The notes under the pieces: model-generated | What the model saw: only the letters and a program-made list of their open reading frames with translations | The model's database searches: none | What the model was told of the DNA's origin: nothing | Translations under genes and position numbers: made by a program | Origin: SZUA-229 sp964531165 | Lineage (GTDB): Bacteria > Pseudomonadota > Gammaproteobacteria > SZUA-229 | Direction of reading: 5' to 3' | Assembly (NCBI GenBank): GCA_964531165.1 | Contig: CAZHEA010000007.1 | Span: 1 to 64,000 of the forward strand | Length of the DNA: 64,000 bases | Shown here: positions 52,999 to 61,704 of the stretch, piece after piece | Numbering within the stretch: position 1 is the stretch's first letter | Layout: the number at the start of each line of letters is the position of its first letter

Positions 52999-54297
52999 AT
53001 GAAAAGAATGTTCTCACGCCTGATGGCAGCTGGCTTGCTGGTGTTATTACCGTTAACCGCCTCTGCACAAGATGCGATAAATGGTGCGGATACTGGTTGG
53101 ATAATGGCGTCCACTGCACTGGTTTTATTTATGACACTTCCCGGTTTAGCGCTGTTTTACGGCGGCCTGGTGCGCTCACGTAATGTGCTATCGATATTGA
53201 TGCAATGTTTTGCTATTGCCGGTGTCTCCTCCATTCTCTGGTTAACATTTGGTTATAGTCTGGCGTTTGGCGAGGGTAATAACTGGATCGGTGATTTTAG
53301 TAAGGTAATGATGTCCGGTATTGGCAGGGATACGGTTTCCGGCACGATTCCTGAGTCTCTGTTCATGATGTTTCAAATGACCTTTGCCATTATTACCCCG
53401 GCATTGATTATTGGTGCCTTTGCAGAGCGTATGAAATTTTCCGCAATGCTACTGTTCAGTGCAATTTGGCTGATGCTGGTATATGTACCGGTTACCCACT
53501 GGGTGTGGGGCGGCGGCTGGCTGGCAGATATGGGCCTGTATGATTTTGCCGGTGGTACGGTCGTGCATATCACTGCCGGAGTAGCGGCGCTGGTGTCGGC
53601 TATGGTGCTGGGGCCGCGTCGAGGTTTTCCGCAAAAAACCATGATGCCACATAATATGACCATGACCATTGCCGGTGCCGGCATGCTGTGGGTAGGCTGG
53701 TTTGGCTTTAATGGTGGTAGCGCATTGGCGGCTGATGGTAATGCCGCAATGGCAATACTGGTAACGCATATCTCTGCTGCCACCGGTGCCATGACCTGGA
53801 TGGCAATTGAATGGTTCCGCTATGGCAAGCCCAGTGCGCTGGGTGTAGTCACCGGTATGGTGGCGGGTTTAGGTACAATTACACCGGCATCAGGCTTTGT
53901 TGGGCCCGGTGGTGCGCTAATTATTGGCTTACTGGCCGGTGGTGTATGCTTCACCGCAACTCAATACATAAAACGGGTATTGAAAATTGATGATTCACTG
54001 GACGTATTCCCAGTGCATGGTGTCGGCGGTATTTTAGGTACGTTACTGGCAGGTGTGTTTTCGGCAACCAGCCTGGGCGTATTTAGCGGCTATGGCTTTG
54101 CCGATGGTATTAGCAGCATGGCGGGGCAACTTAAAGTGCAGATGATTGGTGTGGTTGCGACAGTGGTTTTTACTGCGGTGGTGACCTGGATTATCTTAAA
54201 AGTGGTAGATGCTCTTATCGGTCTGAGAGTGACTGAAGAAGAGGAAATTGAAGGTCTGGATATCGTGTTACACGAAGAGCGTGGTTATGACCTTTAG
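52999..54297 (+). CDS. amtB: Ammonium transporter AmtB
   Basis: 432 residues with a signal-like N-terminus (ASAQDAINGADTGW) and eleven hydrophobic segments. Pore features are present: the twin histidines in VVHITAGVAAL and PVHGVGGILGTLLAG and the FQMTFAIITPALIIGAFAER segment. Moves ammonium across the inner membrane; regulated by the adjacent PII protein. Followed by an intrinsic terminator. Confidence 0.97.
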   Translation: MKRMFSRLMAAGLLVLLPLTASAQDAINGADTGWIMASTALVLFMTLPGLALFYGGLVRSRNVLSILMQCFAIAGVSSILWLTFGYSLAFGEGNNWIGDFSKVMMSGIGRDTVSGTIPESLFMMFQMTFAIITPALIIGAFAERMKFSAMLLFSAIWLMLVYVPVTHWVWGGGWLADMGLYDFAGGTVVHITAGVAALVSAMVLGPRRGFPQKTMMPHNMTMTIAGAGMLWVGWFGFNGGSALAADGNAAMAILVTHISAATGAMTWMAIEWFRYGKPSALGVVTGMVAGLGTITPASGFVGPGGALIIGLLAGGVCFTATQYIKRVLKIDDSLDVFPVHGVGGILGTLLAGVFSATSLGVFSGYGFADGISSMAGQLKVQMIGVVATVVFTAVVTWIILKVVDALIGLRVTEEEEIEGLDIVLHEERGYDL

Positions 54298-54326
54298 TTT
54301 ATAGTGTTAGCCTTTGGTGATTGGCT

Positions 54327-54361
54327 AAAAGCAGTTCTCGTTGTTGGGAGCTGCTTTTTTT
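54327..54361 (+). terminator. Intrinsic terminator after amtB
   Basis: AAAAGCAGTTCTC (54327-54339) pairs with GGGAGCTGCTTTT (54346-54358), allowing two wobbles, around a six-base loop, and a T run follows. Confidence 0.85.
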
Positions 54362-54495
54362 AATTGCGTATCTAATTCATGTGGATGGAAGGCGTTCCGG
54401 TGTCACCATACTTTATCGCTGAGGTCGTTAGCAAAGAGCAGCGAATGGTGACTTTCTATGTTAATATTGTTAAAAATAATTTTAATTAAAAAACA

Positions 54496-55800
54496 GTGAC
54501 TATCTCTCAAGCAAACACCCAGCCAACCATTATTCCCCGGTCCGAGCACTCGATCTCCCGAGATAATATCGACGATACTGCATTGCGGGTTTTATATCGT
54601 CTGCATAAGGCCGGTTTTCGTGCCATGCTGGTGGGTGGTGGCGTGCGCGATTTACTGTTAGGACATGCCCCCAAAGATTTTGATATTGCCACCGATGCGC
54701 ATCCCGAACAGGTCAAAAAGTTATTCAGTAATAGTCGCCTAATTGGTCGGCGCTTTCGTCTGGCGCATGTGTTTTTTGGTCGTGAAATTATAGAGGTCGC
54801 AACTTTCAGAGCGTCACAGACTGATGAGCATCACAACGATGATGACTCAGATCGAGCTCATGATACCAGCGGGCGAATTTTACGCGATAATGTTTACGGT
54901 CAGTTAGACGATGATGTGTGGCGTCGTGACTTTACCGTTAATGCGTTGTATTACGACATTGCGGATTTTTCGATTGTTGATTACACCAACGCCATGGATG
55001 ATGTTAAGAGCAAAGTCATGCGTTTGATTGGTGATCCGCAAACCCGCTATCGCGAAGATCCGGTGCGTATGCTACGGGCTATTCGTTTTGCCGCAAAACT
55101 GGGATTTACGATACATCCTGATTCAGAGCAGCCTATTTATGAACTCGGGCATTTACTCGCCGATATTCCACCGGCACGTTTATACGAAGAAGTTTTAAAG
55201 TTGTTTCACTCGGGGCAGGGTGTGCTGACTCTGCAGTTATTGCGTAAGTATGATTTATTGCAATACTTATTTAAAGCGGCGGACGACACCCTCAAACAGG
55301 GCAGTGAAACCTTTGAAGCATTTATTCATCTGGCACTGGAAAGCACCGATAAACGAATTAATCAGGACAAACCGGTAACCCCTGCATTTTTATTTGCAGC
55401 GATGTTGTGGGGCGTTGTTGATAACTTTTTTGAAGAGTTTAAGCGCGATGGAGAGCCAGTGTCGATTGCCATGCAAAATGCCAGTTCGTTAGCATTGTCA
55501 CAGCAAATTCGTAGCATATCTATTCCCAAGCGCTTTAGTATGGTAGTGCGGGATATCTGGCACATGCAGCACCGCTTTCAGTTTCGCCATGGCCGTCGTG
55601 CCAAATCATTATTGATGCACAAAAAATTTCGGGCGGCGTATGATTTTATGTGCATTCGAAGCCAGGCGGGTGAAGTCAATGATGATAGTTGTGAATGGTG
55701 GACGCGAATCCAGACACTGGGGCCGCAGGAGCAGGAAATTTTATTAAAGCCGGCTAAAGCCAAACCTAAAAAAAAGAAAAACACCCCGAAACAAACATGA
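54496..55800 (+). CDS. pcnB: Poly(A) polymerase I
   Basis: 434 residues from GTG 54496. Class II nucleotidyltransferase head with LVGGGVRDLLLGHAPKDFDI (about 41-60) and the ATDAHPEQVK block; the RRDFTVNALYYDI and REDPVRMLRAIRFAAKLGF motifs are typical of PcnB. The basic C-terminus (PKKKKNTPKQT) is usual for the polymerase. It adds 3' A-tails to RNA for decay. Its stop overlaps folK by 4 bp: the pcnB-folK order of gammaproteobacteria. Confidence 0.96.
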   Translation: MTISQANTQPTIIPRSEHSISRDNIDDTALRVLYRLHKAGFRAMLVGGGVRDLLLGHAPKDFDIATDAHPEQVKKLFSNSRLIGRRFRLAHVFFGREIIEVATFRASQTDEHHNDDDSDRAHDTSGRILRDNVYGQLDDDVWRRDFTVNALYYDIADFSIVDYTNAMDDVKSKVMRLIGDPQTRYREDPVRMLRAIRFAAKLGFTIHPDSEQPIYELGHLLADIPPARLYEEVLKLFHSGQGVLTLQLLRKYDLLQYLFKAADDTLKQGSETFEAFIHLALESTDKRINQDKPVTPAFLFAAMLWGVVDNFFEEFKRDGEPVSIAMQNASSLALSQQIRSISIPKRFSMVVRDIWHMQHRFQFRHGRRAKSLLMHKKFRAAYDFMCIRSQAGEVNDDSCEWWTRIQTLGPQEQEILLKPAKAKPKKKKNTPKQT

Positions 55801-56315
55801 ATGCCGGCTTAATCGTCGATTGCTATATTGGTCTGGGTAGTAATCAGGCTGAGCCTCTACAGCAGCTTAATATGGCCCGGGAAAAAATTGCGGCACTTCG
55901 CGCAACCCGTTTGCTGCAAAGCTCATCTATTTATCAGAGCGAAGCGTTTACACTGGATGATGAGCCGCAAAACGATTATTTAAATGCGGTACTGAAAGTT
56001 CAGACGCAACTTAGCGCCATACAACTGTTGGATGCTCTGCAGCAACTTGAAAATGAGCAGGGCAGGATACGTGAAAAACGCTGGGGTGCGCGCACACTGG
56101 ATCTGGATATATTGCTATACGGCGATCAGAAAATTAATGTTCCGCGTTTAACGGTTCCACATATTGAAATGCAGAATAGAAACTTTGTTTTATTGCCATT
56201 ACAGGAAATTTCACCGCAGATAAAAATTTCCGGTAATGTAGCGATACAACAACTAATAGAAAATAATCGTAATCAGGTATTGCAGAAAGTGAAAGAGTTT
56301 AATGGAACAGCCTGA
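55797..56315 (+). CDS. folK: 2-amino-4-hydroxy-6-hydroxymethyldihydropteridine pyrophosphokinase
   Basis: 172 residues. Signature segments: DCYIGLGSNQAEPLQQL near the start and RWGARTLDLDILLYGDQKI near 98, with PHIEMQNRNFVLLPLQEI following. It transfers pyrophosphate to the pterin in folate synthesis. Overlaps pcnB by 4 bp and the downstream kinase by 14 bp, so the three are tightly coupled. Confidence 0.96.
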   Translation: MNAGLIVDCYIGLGSNQAEPLQQLNMAREKIAALRATRLLQSSSIYQSEAFTLDDEPQNDYLNAVLKVQTQLSAIQLLDALQQLENEQGRIREKRWGARTLDLDILLYGDQKINVPRLTVPHIEMQNRNFVLLPLQEISPQIKISGNVAIQQLIENNRNQVLQKVKEFNGTA

Positions 56316-56946
56316 ATTTATTGTAGTTGAAGGTCCAATTGGTGTGGGTAAGACTACCCTGGCAAAGAAACTCGCACAGAGTTTTGGTAGTGAGCTGTTA
56401 TTGGAGGGTGCTGCAGAAAATCCGTTTATGTCGCGCTTTTATGAAAATCCCAGGGCCGCTGCTCTGTCTACCCAATTGTTTTTTCTGTTACAACGTGCCA
56501 GACAAATGCAGGAAATACGCCAGGCGGATATGTTTAATCCGGTGCGTATTGCAGATTTCCTAATGGAAAAAGATCGTCTGTTTGCGGAGTTAACTTTAGA
56601 CGAAGATGAGTTAATACTATACGAACAGGTATATGATCAGTTAACTCTTGATGTGCCTGAACCAGATCTGGTGGTTTATTTACAGGCACCGGTCGAAGTG
56701 TTACTGGGAAGAATTGAAAATCGCGGCATACAGTATGAGCGTTTAATTGAGGCGGCGTACCTGCAGCGGTTGTCAGATGCGTATGTAGAGTTTTTTTATC
56801 ACTATACCGATGCGCCATTATTAATTGTAAACGCAGCGGATATTGATTTCGCCAATAATGAAAAAGATTATCAGCAATTACTGGGACGACTTAAGACAAT
56901 GAAAAGTGGCCGGCATTATTATAATCCGCAGCCGGAATTAATTTAA
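56302..56946 (+). CDS. Deoxynucleoside kinase family protein
   Basis: 214 residues. P-loop EGPIGVGKTTLAKKLA (about 10-25), then FMSRFYENPRAAALSTQLFF, the catalytic-type DFLMEKDRLFAELTL and QAPVEVLLGRIENRGIQYER. This is the dNK/deoxyguanosine-kinase-like family (PF01712). In gammaproteobacteria it often sits between folK and panB, as here. Substrate (deoxyadenosine, deoxyguanosine or other) is not certain from sequence. Confidence 0.88.
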   Translation: MEQPEFIVVEGPIGVGKTTLAKKLAQSFGSELLLEGAAENPFMSRFYENPRAAALSTQLFFLLQRARQMQEIRQADMFNPVRIADFLMEKDRLFAELTLDEDELILYEQVYDQLTLDVPEPDLVVYLQAPVEVLLGRIENRGIQYERLIEAAYLQRLSDAYVEFFYHYTDAPLLIVNAADIDFANNEKDYQQLLGRLKTMKSGRHYYNPQPELI

Positions 56947-56976
56947 AAAATTCTATTTATTAAAGTCATACTTAAG

Positions 56977-57014
56977 AGTCCTCTCTTAGAAAATGAGGGG
57001 CTGGGGGAGATTTA
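56977..57014 (+). repeat. GGGGAGATTTA dispersed repeat
   Basis: TCCTCTCTTAGAAAATGAGG then GGCTGGGGGAGATTTAAA; nearly the same as the copy at 27386-27427. It lies between the kinase and panB. Confidence 0.65.
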
Positions 57015-57060
57015 AAACCTGCCAGATTATGATACTTTTTTATAGCATGAGCATATTCAA

Positions 57061-57879
57061 ATGAGTACACAACCTAAAAAATCAAACAAAGTCACTATCA
57101 ATACATTGCGTGAAATGAAAGCTGGCAATGAAAAAATTGCCTGTCTTACTGCTTATGATATGAGCTTTGCAAAGGTGCTGGATGATGCCGGTGCCGATAT
57201 TGTTTTAGTTGGTGATTCACTGGGAATGGTTATTCAGGGCTTAAACTCCACAATACCTGTGACTATGGATGAAATGGTTTATCACGGAAAAATTGTATCC
57301 CGGGGCTTAAGCCGTGCATTATTGATTTTAGATATGCCATTTATGTCGGATGCTTCAACGCATCAGGCCGTTGAAAATGCCGGGCGCTTTATGAAAGAGT
57401 GTGGAGCCAATATGGTGAAGCTTGAAGGTGGCGCCGATCAAAAAGAGTTAGTTGAAACGCTCACGCGTTTAGGTATTCCGGTGTGTGCACACTTAGGTTT
57501 ACAGCCGCAGCGGGTACATAAGCTTGGTGGTTATAAAGTGCAGGGACGTGATAGTGCAGTGGCGAAAAAGATGCTCAATGATGCAAAAGTTTTAGAGCAG
57601 GCAGGCGCTGATTTATTGTTGCTGGAGTGTGTGCCTGATGCGTTGGCTAAGAAAATAACCGGTCAGGTAAGTATTCCGGTGATTGGAATTGGTGCGGGTA
57701 GAAATACTGACGGGCAAATTTTAGTGCTGTATGACATACTTGGAATTTCAGCTGGTCATGTGCCAAAATTTTCTAAAAATTATATGCAGCAAACAGACTC
57801 AATTCAGCACGCTATAAAGTTATATATAGAAGAAGTGAAGTCGGTAGCCTTTCCTGCGGATGAGCATACGTTTAACTAA
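57061..57879 (+). CDS. panB: 3-methyl-2-oxobutanoate hydroxymethyltransferase
   Basis: 272 residues. Metal and substrate motifs: LVGDSLGMVIQGLNSTIPVT near 46, KLEGGADQKELVETLTRLGI near 121, VCAHLGLQPQRVHKLGGYKV near 142 and GIGAGRNTDGQILVLYDILG near 215. First step of pantothenate synthesis. Preceded by a repeat and followed by another before panC. Confidence 0.97.
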   Translation: MSTQPKKSNKVTINTLREMKAGNEKIACLTAYDMSFAKVLDDAGADIVLVGDSLGMVIQGLNSTIPVTMDEMVYHGKIVSRGLSRALLILDMPFMSDASTHQAVENAGRFMKECGANMVKLEGGADQKELVETLTRLGIPVCAHLGLQPQRVHKLGGYKVQGRDSAVAKKMLNDAKVLEQAGADLLLLECVPDALAKKITGQVSIPVIGIGAGRNTDGQILVLYDILGISAGHVPKFSKNYMQQTDSIQHAIKLYIEEVKSVAFPADEHTFN

Positions 57880-57946
57880 CCGGGCTCAGGGGTTACAAAG
57901 TTACTTATCGTGTTCGGTTTATGTCGTTTTTGATGATGCTTATGCC

Positions 57947-58035
57947 GTCATCCCAGCATGCCTGTAGCGGGTCCAGTGACTTTATTAAACCTGAGACACT
58001 GGATTTCGGCTCAAAAGCATACAGTAATGACAGTT
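57947..58035. repeat. CCAGTGACTT-type repeat between panB and panC
   Basis: GCCGTCATCCCAGCATGCCT then GTAGCGGGTCCAGTGACTTT, with an inverted end TACAGTAATGACAG near 58020-58034. Related to the element at 43014-43104. Confidence 0.6.
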
Positions 58036-58120
58036 AAATTATTGGCTTTTGCTTTAAGTTATTGTGTACGACAAAATATTTAGTTTTCTCCAGAAGCACA
58101 ATTTATTATAAATATCTAAT

Positions 58121-58966
58121 ATGAAAATTTCAAAGACACTTAATGATTTAACCCGCATAACTCAGCAATGGAAGATAGATAATCTGACTATTGGCTTTGT
58201 ACCCACTATGGGGCATCTGCACGCCGGACATATCGAACTGGTTAATCAGGCGAGAGCTCAATGCGATAAGGTAGTGGTGAGTATTTTTGTAAACCCATTG
58301 CAGTTTAATCAGGTTAGTGACCTGCAAGCTTACCCAAAAACATTGCCGCAAGATAAAGAAAAATTATCAGCAGCGAATGTTGATTGTCTATTTTTACCCG
58401 CTACCGAAGCAATGTATCCACAAGGTCAGTCAGTGACCACAAAAGTTTGTGTGCCGGGGATAACCCGAGAGTTGGAAGGTGAGCACCGACCGGGACATTT
58501 TGATGGCGTGTCTACGGTGGTCAATAAACTGTTTAATCTGATACAGCCGCAGTTTGCTTATTTCGGGGAAAAAGATTTTCAGCAATTATTGCTGATTAAA
58601 CAAATGGTGAAGGATTTGAATATACCGGTTGAAATTCGGCCGGTTGCAACTTACCGTGAAACCGATGGGCTGGCGATGAGCTCAAGAAATTCGCGATTAA
58701 CTGAAGCTCAGAGATTAGTTGCCCCGCAGTTATTCAGGGTTTTGCAGGACGTGGCCCGGCAGGTCAGCGAGGGGCAGCTGACACTGACAGATATTGAGCA
58801 GCAGGCCGGAGAAAGCCTGCTGCAAAAGGGCTTCGAGGTGGAGTATGTGTCAGTGCGTGATGATGAAAATTTAGTACCGGCGACAAATAGCACGACTAAC
58901 CGGCTGGTGCTGTCAGCGGCTCGCCTTGGTGAAGTGCGCTTAATTGATAATTTACGCATTGATTAG
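58121..58966 (+). CDS. panC: Pantoate-beta-alanine ligase
   Basis: 281 residues. HIGH-like motif VPTMGHLHAGHIELV (about 27-41) and YFGEKDFQQLLLIKQMVKDL; KMSKS-like AMSSRNSRLT near 183-192. Joins pantoate and beta-alanine. panD lies 180 bp downstream. The original panB-panC adjacency is interrupted by a repeat. Confidence 0.97.
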   Translation: MKISKTLNDLTRITQQWKIDNLTIGFVPTMGHLHAGHIELVNQARAQCDKVVVSIFVNPLQFNQVSDLQAYPKTLPQDKEKLSAANVDCLFLPATEAMYPQGQSVTTKVCVPGITRELEGEHRPGHFDGVSTVVNKLFNLIQPQFAYFGEKDFQQLLLIKQMVKDLNIPVEIRPVATYRETDGLAMSSRNSRLTEAQRLVAPQLFRVLQDVARQVSEGQLTLTDIEQQAGESLLQKGFEVEYVSVRDDENLVPATNSTTNRLVLSAARLGEVRLIDNLRID

Positions 58967-59146
58967 CGTGGTGCGGGCGACGCTTAATTATGGCTGACTA
59001 TGACTACCTCATGATTAAGCATGTTCGGTGGAATGTGATATAAAAGGCAATATATCCACTATATCAGTAATATCTTAACTTGATACCCGTTGCAGATTCC
59101 ATCATAATTACAGTTTCGTTTTTATTAAGCCCGAACAGGAAGATCT

Positions 59147-59527
59147 ATGCATTTAACTATGCTTAAAGCCAAGCTGCATCAAGCCCGCGTCACACTCTCT
59201 GAGCTGGAGTATGAAGGCTCCTGCGCGATTGATGGAAAGTTACTGGATGAGGCGGGAATTCATGAATACGAACAAATTCAGATATATAATCTGGCAAACG
59301 GCAACCGGTTTACCACCTATGCGATTCGTGGTGAAGATGGCAGCGGCATGATTTCGGTTAATGGTGCGGCAGCACATAAAGCCAGCCCGGGTGATCGTGT
59401 CATTATTTGCAGCTATGTGCAGCTGGATCAGAAAGAAGCAGCGTGTTTTAAGCCTAAGCTGGTATATCTGAATGAGTTGAATCAAATTACGCATACAGGG
59501 GATCAAATTCCGGTACAGGTGGCTTGA
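59147..59527 (+). CDS. panD: Aspartate 1-decarboxylase
   Basis: 126 residues. The self-cleavage site Gly24-Ser25 in YEGSCAID is exactly placed; Ser25 becomes the pyruvoyl cofactor. Further motifs: YAIRGEDGSGMISVNGAAAH. Makes beta-alanine for PanC. Completes the pantothenate branch with panB and panC. Confidence 0.97.
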   Translation: MHLTMLKAKLHQARVTLSELEYEGSCAIDGKLLDEAGIHEYEQIQIYNLANGNRFTTYAIRGEDGSGMISVNGAAAHKASPGDRVIICSYVQLDQKEAACFKPKLVYLNELNQITHTGDQIPVQVA

Positions 59528-59581
59528 TGATGGTTAACAATAACTCATCAATGTCATAGCTATTATTTAAACACCACCGGC

Positions 59582-60583
59582 TCAGTTCTCAGAAGCCAGC
59601 TCAATTCGATTCCGGCCATTTTCCTTAGCTTTATAAAGCGCTTTGTCCGCATATTCAATTAATTGTTTAATATTGTATTCGCTACCCTTGTCATAGGTAG
59701 CAACACCCATACTGACGGTTACACATTCAGCAGCGGTGGAGTGATTGTGTTCAATACAGGCCTCTCTTAATGACTTTTCAAAACGACTTGCAACTTTAAG
59801 CGCATTGTTTTCAGTCGTGCCGGGCAACAGTATCACAAACTCTTCGCCGCCATATCGAGCGGCCATATCATGTGGGTTGAAACAGGCGTCATCTAATAGC
59901 TTAGCGACTTTTTTTAAACACTCATCCCCTAACTGATGACCATAGTTATCATTAAAAAATTTAAAGTAGTCTATATCGATTAAGATCAAAGTGATGGGAG
60001 TCTGGTTGGTTCTGGCATTCTCCATTTCCATCTCTAGTTGTTCATCAAAGTGACGACGATTCGAAATACCGGTTAAACCATCCTGCATAGAAAGTTTGTG
60101 AAGTTTTTTATTGCTGGCTTCAAGTTGTTTTTTGAGCTGGCTCAGTGCATAAAAAGCAGAATCACGTTCTTGTTGTAGAATATAGTTTTTGGCATGGGCT
60201 CGAATGCGTGCAATCAGTTCAATTTCATCGGGTAGCTTAACCAGGTAATCGCTGGCACCGTAACTGAATGCTTCGCTCTTGGTGATTGCATCATCCTTAG
60301 ATGAGAGGACGATGACGGGAATATCGCGAGTTTCATTATTGGCTTTATAAAACCTTAACAGAGTCATGCCATCAGCATCCGGCATAACCAGATCCTGTAA
60401 GATAATAGTTGCATCAAGTTTTACTGCGCTTTCAATTGCCAGAGTAGGGTCTTCAATATAAGTTAGTTCCATGTCTGACTCACTGGCGAGCATGCGCCGG
60501 ATGCCTTCAGCAATGATAGGCTGGTCATCAACCAGTATTATGCGAATACTCTTATCTACATGCGTGTTATTTTGATTGCTCAT
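59582..60583 (-). CDS. wspR: Response regulator-diguanylate cyclase WspR
   Basis: 333 residues. Receiver domain with Asp19/Asp20 (ILVDDQ), phosphoacceptor Asp64 in ILQDLVMPDADG and Lys116 in YLVKLPD; a helical linker; GGDEF domain with active site RYGGEEF (243-249). Sequence and order resemble Pseudomonas WspR, which makes cyclic di-GMP when phosphorylated by WspE. The usual inhibitory RxxD motif, five residues before GGEEF, reads NPHD (236-239), so Arg is missing and product feedback inhibition may be lost. Last gene of the wspE-wspF-wspR order; 82 bp after wspF. Confidence 0.93.
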   Translation of the reverse strand: MSNQNNTHVDKSIRIILVDDQPIIAEGIRRMLASESDMELTYIEDPTLAIESAVKLDATIILQDLVMPDADGMTLLRFYKANNETRDIPVIVLSSKDDAITKSEAFSYGASDYLVKLPDEIELIARIRAHAKNYILQQERDSAFYALSQLKKQLEASNKKLHKLSMQDGLTGISNRRHFDEQLEMEMENARTNQTPITLILIDIDYFKFFNDNYGHQLGDECLKKVAKLLDDACFNPHDMAARYGGEEFVILLPGTTENNALKVASRFEKSLREACIEHNHSTAAECVTVSMGVATYDKGSEYNIKQLIEYADKALYKAKENGRNRIELASEN

Positions 60584-60665
60584 AATTCATTTCTGTATAA
60601 AAGTCCGTGATTAAAAAAATCATATTTACAACTTGACTGGGCATTTCCTGATATCCAGTTTAAGG

Positions 60666-61658
60666 TTATGATGACGGTATATTTTTAATTATTTCATCAG
60701 CTATTTTTTCTATATCCAGCTCAACTCTAACTGCATTGAGTTCATTAGCGGCTTTAGGCATCCCATAAACGGCACAGCTTTTCTGATCCTGTGCAATCGT
60801 TAACATACCCCGGTTATAAAAAGATAATAGACCATTTGCACCATCTCGTCCCATGCCGGTAAGTAAAACACCGATTAATTTATTAGGCCAGTGGGTCACT
60901 GCGCTTTCAAAAAACACATCGACCGAGGGGCGGTACGGATAATCGACAGGAATATCCGTATATTCAAAGCAGCCTGTCTTATTAATAATAAGGTGGTCGT
61001 TGCTGCATGCGATATAAACATGGCCGGGTTTTGGTACTTGTTTATTAATAGCAATTTCAACGTTTATATCAACCTGAGCATCTAACCATTGTGCCATGCC
61101 CTGGCTAAACTGATTATCCATGTGTTGAATAACAACCCAGATAGCCCGTGTATTAACCGGTAGTGTTTTAAGTATAGTCAGTATCGCAGCCGGTCCGCCA
61201 GAAGATGAGCCAATAGCCACTAGCGGTAAATTCTTTAGAGAGTCGGCGAGTTTTATCTTATCTATGCGGTTAGAGCTTTCGTGTAATTTTTTTATATTTA
61301 AAATTTTCCTTTTAAGTTCTAATATTTTTTCAGGCTGTTGGTTTGAAGGCTCTGTAAATACGTCTAATGCACCCGCAGACATAGCATTAAATATCTCTGA
61401 TGTATTATATGTGTCAGGTTGGCTGGTAACAATAATAGTGGTTGGCGTAGTGTTCATTATGTTTTTAATGGTTTCACTGGCTTTGGTGTTTTTTTGCTTC
61501 AGCTGTACCAATAACAGGTCGGGATGATCGGTGGAGCACAGCGCTAATGCCTCTTTTTCGTTATTGGATGTCCAGCAAGTGATGTAACCCAGATCATTAA
61601 TTAAAAGATTAAAAAGGCGGATGACATCAGGGTCAGTATGTAAAATCGCAATGCGCAT
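60666..61658 (-). CDS. wspF: CheB-type methylesterase WspF with degenerate receiver
   Basis: 330 residues. The C-terminal methylesterase has its catalytic residues Ser152 (AIGSSSGG), His179 (VVIQHMD) and Asp272 (LLTGMGRDG). In the N-terminal receiver the phosphoacceptor position is Gln52 (DLLLVQLKQK), the acidic pair before helix 1 is altered (ILHTDPD), and the Lys position is Glu (FTEPS). So the receiver is probably not phosphorylated. WspF normally demethylates the WspA receptor to dampen signalling, activated by WspE. Between wspE (46 bp) and wspR (82 bp). Confidence 0.93.
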   Translation of the reverse strand: MRIAILHTDPDVIRLFNLLINDLGYITCWTSNNEKEALALCSTDHPDLLLVQLKQKNTKASETIKNIMNTTPTTIIVTSQPDTYNTSEIFNAMSAGALDVFTEPSNQQPEKILELKRKILNIKKLHESSNRIDKIKLADSLKNLPLVAIGSSSGGPAAILTILKTLPVNTRAIWVVIQHMDNQFSQGMAQWLDAQVDINVEIAINKQVPKPGHVYIACSNDHLIINKTGCFEYTDIPVDYPYRPSVDVFFESAVTHWPNKLIGVLLTGMGRDGANGLLSFYNRGMLTIAQDQKSCAVYGMPKAANELNAVRVELDIEKIADEIIKNIPSS

Positions 61659-61704
61659 AATATTTATAATTCAACCTGATGATATCGTGTCTTTAATCGT
61701 GTTG

